Shown here piece after piece: positions 1 through 5,322 of a DNA stretch of 5,322 bases. The notes beneath the pieces are model-generated. The model was given only the letters and a program-made list of their open reading frames with translations, searched no databases and was not told the origin of the DNA. How positions within the stretch are numbered: the stretch's first letter is position 1; each line of letters opens with the position of its first letter. This DNA comes from Anaerolineae bacterium. Lineage in GTDB: Bacteria; Chloroflexota; Anaerolineae; J102. Position numbers and translations under genes: made by a program. The DNA is taken from assembly GCA_015493675.1 (NCBI GenBank), contig WGCR01000247.1:1-5322 (forward strand). Reading direction: 5' to 3'.

Positions 1-162
1 GAGTGAAGAAAAGACAGCCTCCCGCTCACGGCATACGTTAGCAGTTCCATAAAATCAGGAGAATCTGCGGGCGTCAGAAGTTTCTGCGTTTCATTTTCAG
101 TCCTTATCGGCGTGCGGCCGCTCATGACATCTGCCCCGCTAACCTAGCTATCAACTCACTAT
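1..162. other. Non-coding region downstream of the hydrolase gene
   Basis: This stretch follows the stop codon of the leftward hydrolase gene and contains no credible gene. I looked for a stem-loop followed by a T-run on the minus strand, which would mark a terminator, and found none that is convincing. The only hairpin is a short one at 75-86 (5-bp arms, 2-nt loop). Bases 8-57 resemble the upstream leader of the hydrolase gene and are described separately. Confidence 0.6.
8..57 (-). repeat. Leader-like repeat, copy 1 (resembles the upstream region of the hydrolase gene)
   Basis: On the plus strand three blocks occur in the same order as at 2250-2304. They are a GAAA..ACAGCC block (8-19), GGCATACGT (30-38) followed by a similar AGnAGT, and CATAAAAT (48-55). 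Spacing differs by a few bases and a 5-nt gap is needed between the last two blocks. A small GC hairpin lies between the first two blocks in both copies. In copy 2 this sequence lies directly upstream of a leftward start codon. Copy 1 may therefore be the leader of another leftward gene that begins left of base 1. Chance similarity is not excluded. Confidence 0.35.
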
Positions 163-2247
163 TCAGGGGGAGGACGCCAACTGAAAATCAAATTCCCCCA
201 TCATATCCGTCAATCCCACCCGCTCGCCATCACTATCCAGCGCTTCGATGCGATAGTAATAATTCGTCTGGGGATCGCCGCAATGATTCACATCGGTGTA
301 CTGCAATTCATCGGCGACGTTATCCATCTCCTGAATCATCATGACGCCCGCGTCGCCGGGCATGAAATCAGGTTGCATCGAACGCCAGACGCGATAGCGG
401 GCGTGCAGCGCCTGTGTTTGCCAGGTGAGAATCACATCGTCGCCCGAGCGAGAGACTGCGGCGGGGAACCGACAATGGGAGCGCATGCGATTGGTCTCTT
501 TCACTGCGTCTCCCCACACAAATTCGCCGTTATCGCTGAAATAGTAATAGGTCATGCCGTTGGGCAACATGAGCAGGGTGACGCCGCCATTGCCCGACAT
601 GTAGGGCGTATAAAAAGTGCACTGAAACTCAGGATCGACATCGGGCGTGAACTTGCTGGCCCAAAATCCCAGGCGATAATACTCGCCCGCGCCGGTGAGA
701 AAGCCCCGATCGGACGTGCGCTGCATGGCCTGCGCCACCAGCTCGGGATGCAAAAGTTGCGCGCCGTCGGGCGAGCGCCCCTGATTTTGCATCACCTCCG
801 CCAGCTTGGCGACATCATCTACCGTCCACCACAACCCGTAGCCGCCAAACGACTGGCCCTGCCAGTTATTCTCTGAGGTGCGGGCAGATGTGCGGGCGCC
901 CGGCCCGATTTTCAACGACAGGAACACCTGTTGCACCAGCCAGTCAAAGACATCCTCGCCGAGATAGTTCTGGATGGCCCGGACCAGAATAAAGGTATCG
1001 GAAGTGTGGTAAACCCACTGTTGACCGGGCGGAGCGGCGTGGGGAAAGCTGAATGCCGCCGCGATTTTGGCGTTATAGGTCTCAGCGTTGAAAAACACAG
1101 ACAGCGTCGTTCCATCCTCGTCCGCCATGTACGCCGCCGAGTCATAATTGCCCGTTGACATATCCAGGGCATTTTCAAAAGTGACTTGGTCCCAATCCCC
1201 TGCGGCGGATGCAACCTCGGGGACGTAGTCTCCAATGAGCAGATCCCTGACGGCAAAACCATCGCGCTGCGCCAGACGCATGAGAGCCATGGAGGCAAAT
1301 GCAGACTTGGCCGTCGAATAAGAGGCGTGTCGCATGGCGTCACAATAACCGGATTCGCCATAGCGGGTTCGGCAGGGGCCAACATAATTGACGCCATCGA
1401 CGATGACGCCGTAGACACTGACATGCTCGGGCGTGAGGCCCGCGCCAAAGCTGGCAAGATCGACATCAGGATAGCTGTCGGTCAGGGTGGAAAGCGCTTT
1501 GACCGGGATTCGATCTTCCAGTTCCTGCACAAAGTCGCTGCGAATGATGTCGGAATCTGTGACACTGGCAGGATGATAAGTGGCTGTCAGCAGACCCCAC
1601 ATGTCGGCCTTGAAATAAGGACAAGTCTCTTGGGTAATCTGATACCAGACATGAGAAACGCCATCTTCATTGAACAAAAACATGAACGTGCCGTTGTGGG
1701 TGCAGTTTTGATTCTTCTGCAACAGCGCAAAGGGGATGGCGGCGCGCATAAAATCCCCATCGCCATTTTCTCGCCACACGCGCCCCGGACTCAGCAGATA
1801 ATCCCAATAGGGATGCCCGGTGACAATGCGGCCGCGTTGCACAGGGATGAGATGGCTGCCATGTTGAACGAATTGAAAATCAAAGTCAGGGAGGTGGAAA
1901 CGCTGGGGATCAGATTGGTAATCATACTCATCGTGAACAACCTGATAAGCGCCTATGGTCGCTTCATCCAAAAACTCCAGCCGCCCCTCAAAGACCACCG
2001 CAGGATGAGCCGCTTCATCGGGCAGGGCCAAAACGCCTTCATCCACCGGGGATGTGTAATTGAACCCGTCCACAAGCTGATCCCGGGTGAGCGTCGTGCG
2101 CGTCACCTCGCCCGAGCCTGTCAGAGGGTCGCCGGGGGCGGGCGGCGGAGAAGTCTGAGCCAGAAACACGGTGCTGGATGAGAGCAGAATAAGAAAAAGA
2201 AGCGAATGAAACAGGAGTCGAACGGACATGAAACTCAGAAAAAACAT
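163..2247 (-). CDS. Secreted serine hydrolase, beta-lactamase/PBP family (class C-like), with C-terminal FN3-like domain
   Basis: This gene encodes a predicted exported hydrolase of 694 residues. A hydrophobic signal peptide covers about residues 7-30, with likely cleavage after FLA30. Residues 45-240 form an N-terminal region I do not recognise. The beta-lactamase/PBP-type core spans about 270-590. It has the nucleophile motif S311-T-A-K314 after a Tyr, followed by a typical helix, a second motif Y413-H-T415 in the Y-x-N/S position, and G-N-G-G at 552-555 in the place of the third K/H-T-G motif. This pattern is closest to esterase or 6-aminohexanoate-hydrolase-like members, so the substrate is unknown and antibiotic resistance should not be assumed. 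Residues 597-690 (LTW, YRVWRS, YTDVN, YYYRIEALD) look like a fibronectin-III fold. Seven cysteines (182, 209, 292, 302, 543, 592, 656) could form disulfides outside the cell. No lipobox or sorting signal is visible. Met7 (codon 2227-2229) is an equally good start: it gives a normal MSVR n-region, and neither Met has a strong ribosome binding site. Confidence 0.85.
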   Translation of the reverse strand: MFFLSFMSVRLLFHSLLFLILLSSSTVFLAQTSPPPAPGDPLTGSGEVTRTTLTRDQLVDGFNYTSPVDEGVLALPDEAAHPAVVFEGRLEFLDEATIGAYQVVHDEYDYQSDPQRFHLPDFDFQFVQHGSHLIPVQRGRIVTGHPYWDYLLSPGRVWRENGDGDFMRAAIPFALLQKNQNCTHNGTFMFLFNEDGVSHVWYQITQETCPYFKADMWGLLTATYHPASVTDSDIIRSDFVQELEDRIPVKALSTLTDSYPDVDLASFGAGLTPEHVSVYGVIVDGVNYVGPCRTRYGESGYCDAMRHASYSTAKSAFASMALMRLAQRDGFAVRDLLIGDYVPEVASAAGDWDQVTFENALDMSTGNYDSAAYMADEDGTTLSVFFNAETYNAKIAAAFSFPHAAPPGQQWVYHTSDTFILVRAIQNYLGEDVFDWLVQQVFLSLKIGPGARTSARTSENNWQGQSFGGYGLWWTVDDVAKLAEVMQNQGRSPDGAQLLHPELVAQAMQRTSDRGFLTGAGEYYRLGFWASKFTPDVDPEFQCTFYTPYMSGNGGVTLLMLPNGMTYYYFSDNGEFVWGDAVKETNRMRSHCRFPAAVSRSGDDVILTWQTQALHARYRVWRSMQPDFMPGDAGVMMIQEMDNVADELQYTDVNHCGDPQTNYYYRIEALDSDGERVGLTDMMGEFDFQLASSP

Positions 2248-2249
2248 GC

Positions 2250-2304
2250 GAAACAGCCACGGGCGGCGCCCGAGGCATACGTCAGAAGTAAACTGGCATA
2301 AAAT
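2250..2304 (-). repeat. Leader-like repeat, copy 2 (upstream of the hydrolase gene)
   Basis: This is the counterpart of the sequence at 8-57. It contains GAAACAGCC (2250-2258), GGCATACGT (2274-2282) with AGAAGT after it, and GCATAAAAT (2296-2304). It lies immediately before the leftward hydrolase start, so on the minus strand it would form the 5' untranslated region or promoter. A perfect 5-bp GC stem with a 3-nt loop lies within it at 2260-2272. Confidence 0.35.
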
Positions 2305-2322
2305 TCACCTTCCAGTATGCCT
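2273..2322. promoter_or_regulatory. 8-bp inverted repeat upstream of the hydrolase gene, possible operator or leader structure
   Basis: AGGCATAC at 2273-2280 is the exact reverse complement of GTATGCCT at 2315-2322, with 34 bases between. The pair lies 26-75 bases upstream of the first hydrolase Met codon, where regulator binding or an mRNA leader structure would be plausible. Only one arm is shared with the similar sequence at 30-38, so the full palindrome is not conserved there. An 8-bp match at this spacing could arise by chance. Confidence 0.3.
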
Positions 2323-2348
2323 ATTTCCCAAAAAAATGCAAGCGCTCC

Positions 2349-2357
2349 TACGCCCAC
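2349..2357. repeat. Left 9-bp direct repeat (probable target-site duplication)
   Basis: TACGCCCAC here is identical to 2561-2569. The two copies exactly abut the inverted-repeat ends of the element between them, as expected of a duplicated insertion target. The match extends two bases leftward (CC) into the right terminal repeat, so the exact boundary could shift by two bases. Confidence 0.75.
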
Positions 2358-2560
2358 GGGTGCGTTCCAATTTGGGGCAAATTTGCATTTCTTGCCAGAA
2401 CCTGCCGATTGAAATCAGGGCTGGGGGCCTGCGGCCGCTTGTCTGCCTGCGCAGACAGGCCAATTTGCGCCCGAAAATGGCCTCGCAGGAGGACATGCGG
2501 CGGAACGCCCTCAGAACCGAATTCTATTCGGCCAGTGCGCCCCAATTTTGGAACGCACCC
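2358..2560. mobile_element. MITE-like non-autonomous transposable element, 203 bp
   Basis: The ends are inverted repeats. GGGTGCGTTCCAA at 2358-2370 is the perfect reverse complement of 2548-2560, and similarity continues inward to GGGGC at 2374-2378 and its partner at 2539-2543 with one mismatch and a one-base gap, giving about 21/22 bp. A perfect 9-bp direct repeat flanks the element. The inside has no transposase or credible gene. It contains a 10-bp stem-loop (2437-2460), a GCAAATTTGC palindrome at 2377-2386 and a 6-bp hairpin at 2517-2531. Small size, terminal inverted repeats, target duplication and lack of coding sequence define a MITE, which would be moved by a transposase elsewhere in the genome. 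A 9-bp duplication fits several DDE transposase families, IS4-type among them, but I cannot assign the parent. It sits in the region between the divergent hydrolase and glgC genes, so it may have changed their promoters. Confidence 0.75.
2437..2460. repeat. Stem-loop inside the MITE-like element
   Basis: The arms 2437-2446 and 2451-2460 pair over 10 bases, with one G-T wobble at 2439/2458, around a 4-base loop CTGC. The stem core is TGTCTGC/GCAGACA. No T-run follows on either strand, so it does not look like an intrinsic terminator. It may be the structural core of the mobile element or a separate small palindromic repeat. Confidence 0.6.
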
Positions 2561-2569
2561 TACGCCCAC
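2561..2569. repeat. Right 9-bp direct repeat (probable target-site duplication)
   Basis: TACGCCCAC here is identical to 2349-2357, directly after the right terminal inverted repeat. Removing the element plus one copy of the repeat restores a continuous intergenic sequence of about 238 bp between the hydrolase and glgC genes. Confidence 0.75.
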
Positions 2570-2686
2570 AGAATCTTTTCCTGCTTGCTCATTGGCCCCA
2601 TCTCTGATAACCTTAATCAACAGCATTTCGGGCTGTCTCATCCATAAAACGCCCCTGCAATATCACACTCAAGATCCTCTCCACAT
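2570..2686 (+). other. Upstream region of the glg operon
   Basis: This stretch must hold the glg promoter unless the promoter lies within or beyond the mobile element. I see only weak candidates. A TTGCTC at 2585-2590 has GATAAC at 2606-2611 with a short 15-base spacer. I do not claim a promoter. No riboswitch or attenuator is evident. Confidence 0.4.
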
Positions 2687-2691
2687 GGAGG
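2687..2691 (+). promoter_or_regulatory. Ribosome binding site of glgC
   Basis: GGAGG lies 6 bases before the ATG at 2698. It fixes that start, which also matches the family's usual N-terminus just before the AIILAGGEGSR motif. Confidence 0.8.
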
Positions 2692-2697
2692 CGCCTC

Positions 2698-4044
2698 ATG
2701 CGCGTGGTGGCCATCATCCTGGCTGGCGGCGAGGGATCGAGGCTGACGGTGCTTTCGGAACACCGGGCCAAACCCTCTGTGCCTTTTGCCGGAAAATACC
2801 GCATCATCGACTTCACAATCTCCAATTGCGTGAACTCTCAGATCTATGACGTCGCAGTTCTCACCCAATACCGCCCGCACTCCCTGAACGAACACATTGG
2901 CATCGGCAAACCCTGGGATCTGGATCGCATTCATGGCGGCATCCGCCTGCTGCAACCTTATCGGGCGCGGGGAGAACAGGGATGGTATGAAGGCACCGCC
3001 GACGCGGTGTACCAAAATCTGGATTATCTGGAAAACAAGGACGCGGATGGCGCGCTCATTCTCTCCGGCGATCACATCTACAAGATGGATTATCGAAAAA
3101 TGATCGCCTTTCACCAGCAGAAAGGGGCCGATCTGACGGTGGCGGTGATGAACGTGCCGCTGGAGGAAACCGATCGCTTTGGCATTATGACCACCAACAA
3201 AAACAGCCGGGTCATCGAATTTCACGAAAAGCCAAAAAACAGGGATAAGGGAACGCTGGCCAGCATGGGCATCTATCTTTTCAATATCGATGTCCTGAAA
3301 CAAAGCCTGAGCGAACTGCACCCCCACCATCACGATCTCGATTTCGGCAAGCATGTCATCCCCCACATCATCAAAAAAGAGAAGGTCTACGCCTATCAAT
3401 TCGATGGCTATTGGGTGGATGTCGGGACAATCGACGCTTATTGGCGCACCTCCCTGGAGCTATGTGATCTCGATCATCCCCTGGACCTGTGGGATGCGAA
3501 GATGCAAATCCGCACGCGTAGCCAGGAACGCCCGCCAGTCAAGACCAGCGTCTCGGGCAGAGTCACCCGCTCTCTGGTCAGCAATGGCTGCACCATCCAG
3601 GGAACTGTTTATCATTCCGTTCTGTCTCCGGGCGTTTTCGTCTCGCCCGGCGCAGTGGTGCGAGAGTCGGTGATTATGAACGACACATTCATCGGCCCCG
3701 GCGCAGTGCTCGATAAAGTGGTCGTCGATAAACAGGTTGTTGTCAGCGCCGGCGCGCATCTGGGCGATGGCGATGATCTTACCATTCCCAACGCCGAGAC
3801 GCCCGCCAAGCTCAACACGGGCATTACGGTCGTGGGCAAGGGCGCATACATCCCCGCCAAGGTGCGCATTGGCCGCAATGTACTCATCGACGCCGACGTC
3901 AGCGAAGAGGCCTTCCAGGATCTGTCAGAAATCCCCTCCGGCGCATCTGTACACCGGGAGGGCGTCCAGCTGCCCCCGTCCGACGCAACACCCCTTTCAA
4001 CAGAAACTCACGCCACCCCATCATCGGAGGAGACGTCCGCATGA
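2698..4044 (+). CDS. glgC: Glucose-1-phosphate adenylyltransferase (ADP-glucose pyrophosphorylase), catalytic subunit
   Basis: The enzyme makes ADP-glucose and pyrophosphate from ATP and glucose-1-phosphate, the committed cytoplasmic step of bacterial glycogen synthesis. The 448-residue protein has the nucleotidyltransferase domain at about 1-265 and a left-handed beta-helix of hexapeptide repeats at about 285-405. Visible motifs are GGEGSR (10-15) with Arg15, RAKP (23-26) with Lys25, KYRIIDF (33-39), WYEGTADAVYQN (96-107), GDHIYKMDY with Asp125 (equivalent to catalytic Asp142 of E. coli), EKPK with Lys178 (the glucose-1-phosphate-binding Lys195 in E. coli), and YWVDVGT with Asp241, the second metal-ligand position. 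All expected active-site residues are present. A Ser/Thr/Pro/Glu-rich tail at about 419-448 extends beyond the beta-helix and looks disordered. The stop overlaps the start of the next gene, a paralog, so the two are very probably one operon and their products likely interact. Effector specificity cannot be read from the sequence. Confidence 0.95.
   Translation: MRVVAIILAGGEGSRLTVLSEHRAKPSVPFAGKYRIIDFTISNCVNSQIYDVAVLTQYRPHSLNEHIGIGKPWDLDRIHGGIRLLQPYRARGEQGWYEGTADAVYQNLDYLENKDADGALILSGDHIYKMDYRKMIAFHQQKGADLTVAVMNVPLEETDRFGIMTTNKNSRVIEFHEKPKNRDKGTLASMGIYLFNIDVLKQSLSELHPHHHDLDFGKHVIPHIIKKEKVYAYQFDGYWVDVGTIDAYWRTSLELCDLDHPLDLWDAKMQIRTRSQERPPVKTSVSGRVTRSLVSNGCTIQGTVYHSVLSPGVFVSPGAVVRESVIMNDTFIGPGAVLDKVVVDKQVVVSAGAHLGDGDDLTIPNAETPAKLNTGITVVGKGAYIPAKVRIGRNVLIDADVSEEAFQDLSEIPSGASVHREGVQLPPSDATPLSTETHATPSSEETSA
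4026..4032 (+). promoter_or_regulatory. Ribosome binding site of the second glg gene, inside the end of glgC
   Basis: GGAGGAG lies 8 bases before the ATG at 4041. This strong site supports the ATGA overlap start and allows independent as well as coupled translation of the paralog. Confidence 0.8.
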
Positions 4045-5312
4045 ATAATGTCATCGCCATGATCCTGGCGGGAGGCGCCGGGCCTGGCCTGGCTGTTCTC
4101 ACCGCCCGCAGACCTGAATCGGCCACGCCCTTTGCCGGGAAATATCGCGTCATCGATTTTCCCCTTTCCAATTGCGTCAACTCCGGCATTTTCAATGTCG
4201 CCGTGCTCACCCAGTACATGCCCCGTCCGCTCAATGAGCACATCCGCTCTGGCAAGCCCTGGGACCTGGATCGATCCAGCGGCGGCGTGCGTCTGTTGCA
4301 GCCCTATCAAACCCATCCGCAGGAAGAAGGCGTATGGGAAAAAGGTTCCGCCGACGCCTTACGCTTCAATCTCGATGTGGTGGAGGAAAGTGGCGCCAAC
4401 GAAGTGCTGGTGCTTTCCGGCAATCACATTTACAAGATGAATTACCAGCACCTCATCAACTTTCACCGCAGCCACAAGGCCGATGTGACCATCGCAGTGC
4501 GCCCGGTGAGCCCGCATCAGACCTATCGCTATGGCATGGTCGCCACTGATGGCGAAGGGCGCATCCTCCGCTTCGAAGAGAAACCGCGCCGCACCCGATC
4601 CAATCTGGCCAGCATGGGCGTCTATGTCTTCAATGCTGATCTGCTGGCGAACTGGCTGCGCGGGCCCGGCCAAAAATTTCACGATCTCGGCGGCGAGGTG
4701 CTGCCGAAGCTGGTGAAAGACAAACGCATCTACGCCTATGAGTTCGAGGGCTATTGGGCCAATGTCGGAGCAGCTCCAGCCTATTACGAAGCCAATATGG
4801 CGCTGCTGGCCGACATCCCGGCCCTGGACTTGAATGATCCGCACTGGACTATTCACACGCACTCCGAACAATATCCGCCGGTTCTGTTCAGCGAAGACGC
4901 CCAGGCGCGCATGAATCTGCTCAGCGACGGCGCCCGCGTCCTGGGGCAGGTTACCCGATCCATCATCGGGCCGGGCGCCATCATCCAATCCGGCGCCATC
5001 GTGCGTGACAGCATCATCATGAACGACGCCATCATCGAAACCGGAGCGGTGGTGGACCGGGCCATTCTGGACAGAGACGTCGTCATCGGCGCCGGCGCCC
5101 AGGTGGGCGCGGGCGATGACAACATCCCCAATCCCGCCATGCCCGACATCCTCAACACCGGCATCACGCTGGTGGGACAGAAGAGTCGCATCCCGGAAAA
5201 CACGCGGCTGGGCCGCAACGTGGTCATCGGCGTCAACGTCAGCGAAGCTGACTTCCCAAGTCTGGATGTTCCCTCCGGTTCCAATATCGGCTGGGCTGAA
5301 CACGCCTCCTGA
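4041..5312 (+). CDS. GlgC paralog lacking catalytic residues; probable regulatory subunit of ADP-glucose pyrophosphorylase (GlgD-like role)
   Basis: This 423-residue protein is homologous to the preceding GlgC over its whole length, roughly half identical by eye, with a nucleotidyltransferase domain (1-265) and beta-helix (about 295-405). Automatic annotation would call it glucose-1-phosphate adenylyltransferase. The active site is altered, however. The GGEGSR Arg is Gly16 (GGAGPG), the RAKP Lys is Glu26 (RPES), the catalytic Asp of GDHIYK is Asn128 (GNHIYK), and the YWxDVG Asp is Asn241 (YWANVG). VYQN has become LRFN. The EKP lysine that binds glucose-1-phosphate (Lys181), KYRVIDF and PWDLDR remain. 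Loss of catalysis with the fold intact matches the logic of Firmicutes GlgD and plant large subunits, so I infer a modulatory partner in a hetero-oligomer. The ATGA overlap with glgC supports co-production. The reading frame is uninterrupted and the scaffold well conserved, so it is not a decaying pseudogene. Altered substrate use is the alternative. Confidence 0.85.
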   Translation: MNNVIAMILAGGAGPGLAVLTARRPESATPFAGKYRVIDFPLSNCVNSGIFNVAVLTQYMPRPLNEHIRSGKPWDLDRSSGGVRLLQPYQTHPQEEGVWEKGSADALRFNLDVVEESGANEVLVLSGNHIYKMNYQHLINFHRSHKADVTIAVRPVSPHQTYRYGMVATDGEGRILRFEEKPRRTRSNLASMGVYVFNADLLANWLRGPGQKFHDLGGEVLPKLVKDKRIYAYEFEGYWANVGAAPAYYEANMALLADIPALDLNDPHWTIHTHSEQYPPVLFSEDAQARMNLLSDGARVLGQVTRSIIGPGAIIQSGAIVRDSIIMNDAIIETGAVVDRAILDRDVVIGAGAQVGAGDDNIPNPAMPDILNTGITLVGQKSRIPENTRLGRNVVIGVNVSEADFPSLDVPSGSNIGWAEHAS

Positions 5313-5322
5313 GCGAATGCAC

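Noticed and set aside
75..86. Short hairpin CAGAA-GT-TTCTG downstream of the hydrolase as a terminator
   Set aside because: The stem is 5 bp with a 2-base loop, AT-containing and not followed by a T-run.
114..121. GCGGCCGC palindrome, also at 1828-1835 and 2431-2438
   Set aside because: Three copies of a GC-only 8-mer in a GC-rich window, one of them inside a gene, need no special explanation.
1186..2181. Long rightward open frame of 331 codons antisense to the hydrolase gene
   Set aside because: It is a shadow of the leftward gene, which has a signal peptide and catalytic motifs. Its translation shows no recognisable domain.
163..2247. Calling the hydrolase an antibiotic-resistance beta-lactamase
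   Set aside because: The second and third motifs are not those of class C beta-lactamases, and the extra domains point to another role.
2585..2611. Candidate sigma-70 promoter TTGCTC - GATAAC before glgC
   Set aside because: The spacer is only 15 bases and both hexamers are weak, so it cannot be told from background.
2228..2647. Rightward open frame of 139 codons across the intergenic region
   Set aside because: It runs through the mobile element and both direct repeats, has no ribosome binding site and resembles no protein family I know.
2638..3399. Leftward open frame of 253 codons antisense to glgC
   Set aside because: It is a shadow frame, since the opposite strand encodes a textbook GlgC.
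4359..5303. Leftward open frame of 314 codons antisense to the second glg gene
   Set aside because: It is a mirror of a clearly homologous coding sequence. Its His/Asp/Val-rich translation is typical of antisense reading of beta-helix repeats.
5317..5322. ATG five bases after the second glg stop, possible start of the next operon gene
   Set aside because: Only two codons are visible and no strong ribosome binding site precedes it. A following glycogen gene is plausible but not supported here.

Overview
The window carries three protein-coding genes. One leftward gene, at 163-2247, encodes a secreted serine hydrolase. Two rightward, overlapping genes at 2698-5312 encode ADP-glucose pyrophosphorylase (GlgC) family proteins. 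The divergent intergenic region of about 450 bp between them holds a short non-coding mobile element. No RNA gene, CRISPR array or prophage gene is visible. The moderately high GC content, the clear Shine-Dalgarno sites before the glg genes and the overall look of the GlgC proteins suggest a free-living bacterium. Chloroflexota (Anaerolineae-like) is my best guess, but this rests on recalled family resemblance and not on a search.

Left part (1-2247): the leftward gene encodes an exported protein of 694 residues (688 if the second Met is used). It has an N-terminal signal peptide, a beta-lactamase/penicillin-binding-protein type serine hydrolase core with an S-T-A-K motif, and a C-terminal fibronectin-III-like domain. 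The 162 bases beyond its stop contain no gene. They do contain a stretch resembling the hydrolase gene's own upstream leader, which hints that a related leftward gene may start just outside the window.

Middle (2248-2697): this intergenic region contains a 203-bp MITE-like element (2358-2560) with imperfect 21/22-bp terminal inverted repeats, whose outer 13 bp are perfect. It is flanked by a perfect 9-bp direct repeat (TACGCCCAC) that looks like a target-site duplication. A 10-bp stem-loop sits inside it. Between the element and the hydrolase gene lie an 8-bp inverted repeat and a small GC-rich hairpin.

Right part (2698-5312): the first glg gene encodes a GlgC with all the catalytic residues I can check by eye. 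The second begins at an ATGA overlap with its own strong ribosome binding site. It encodes a full-length paralog in which the N-terminal Arg and Lys and both metal-binding Asp positions are replaced (R to G, K to E, D to N, D to N), while the glucose-1-phosphate-binding EKP lysine and the beta-helix domain are kept. The simplest reading is a catalytic subunit plus a catalytically dead, presumably regulatory partner, analogous to GlgC/GlgD of Firmicutes or the small/large subunits of plants. The pair would make ADP-glucose for glycogen synthesis. The hydrolase shows no evident functional link to it.
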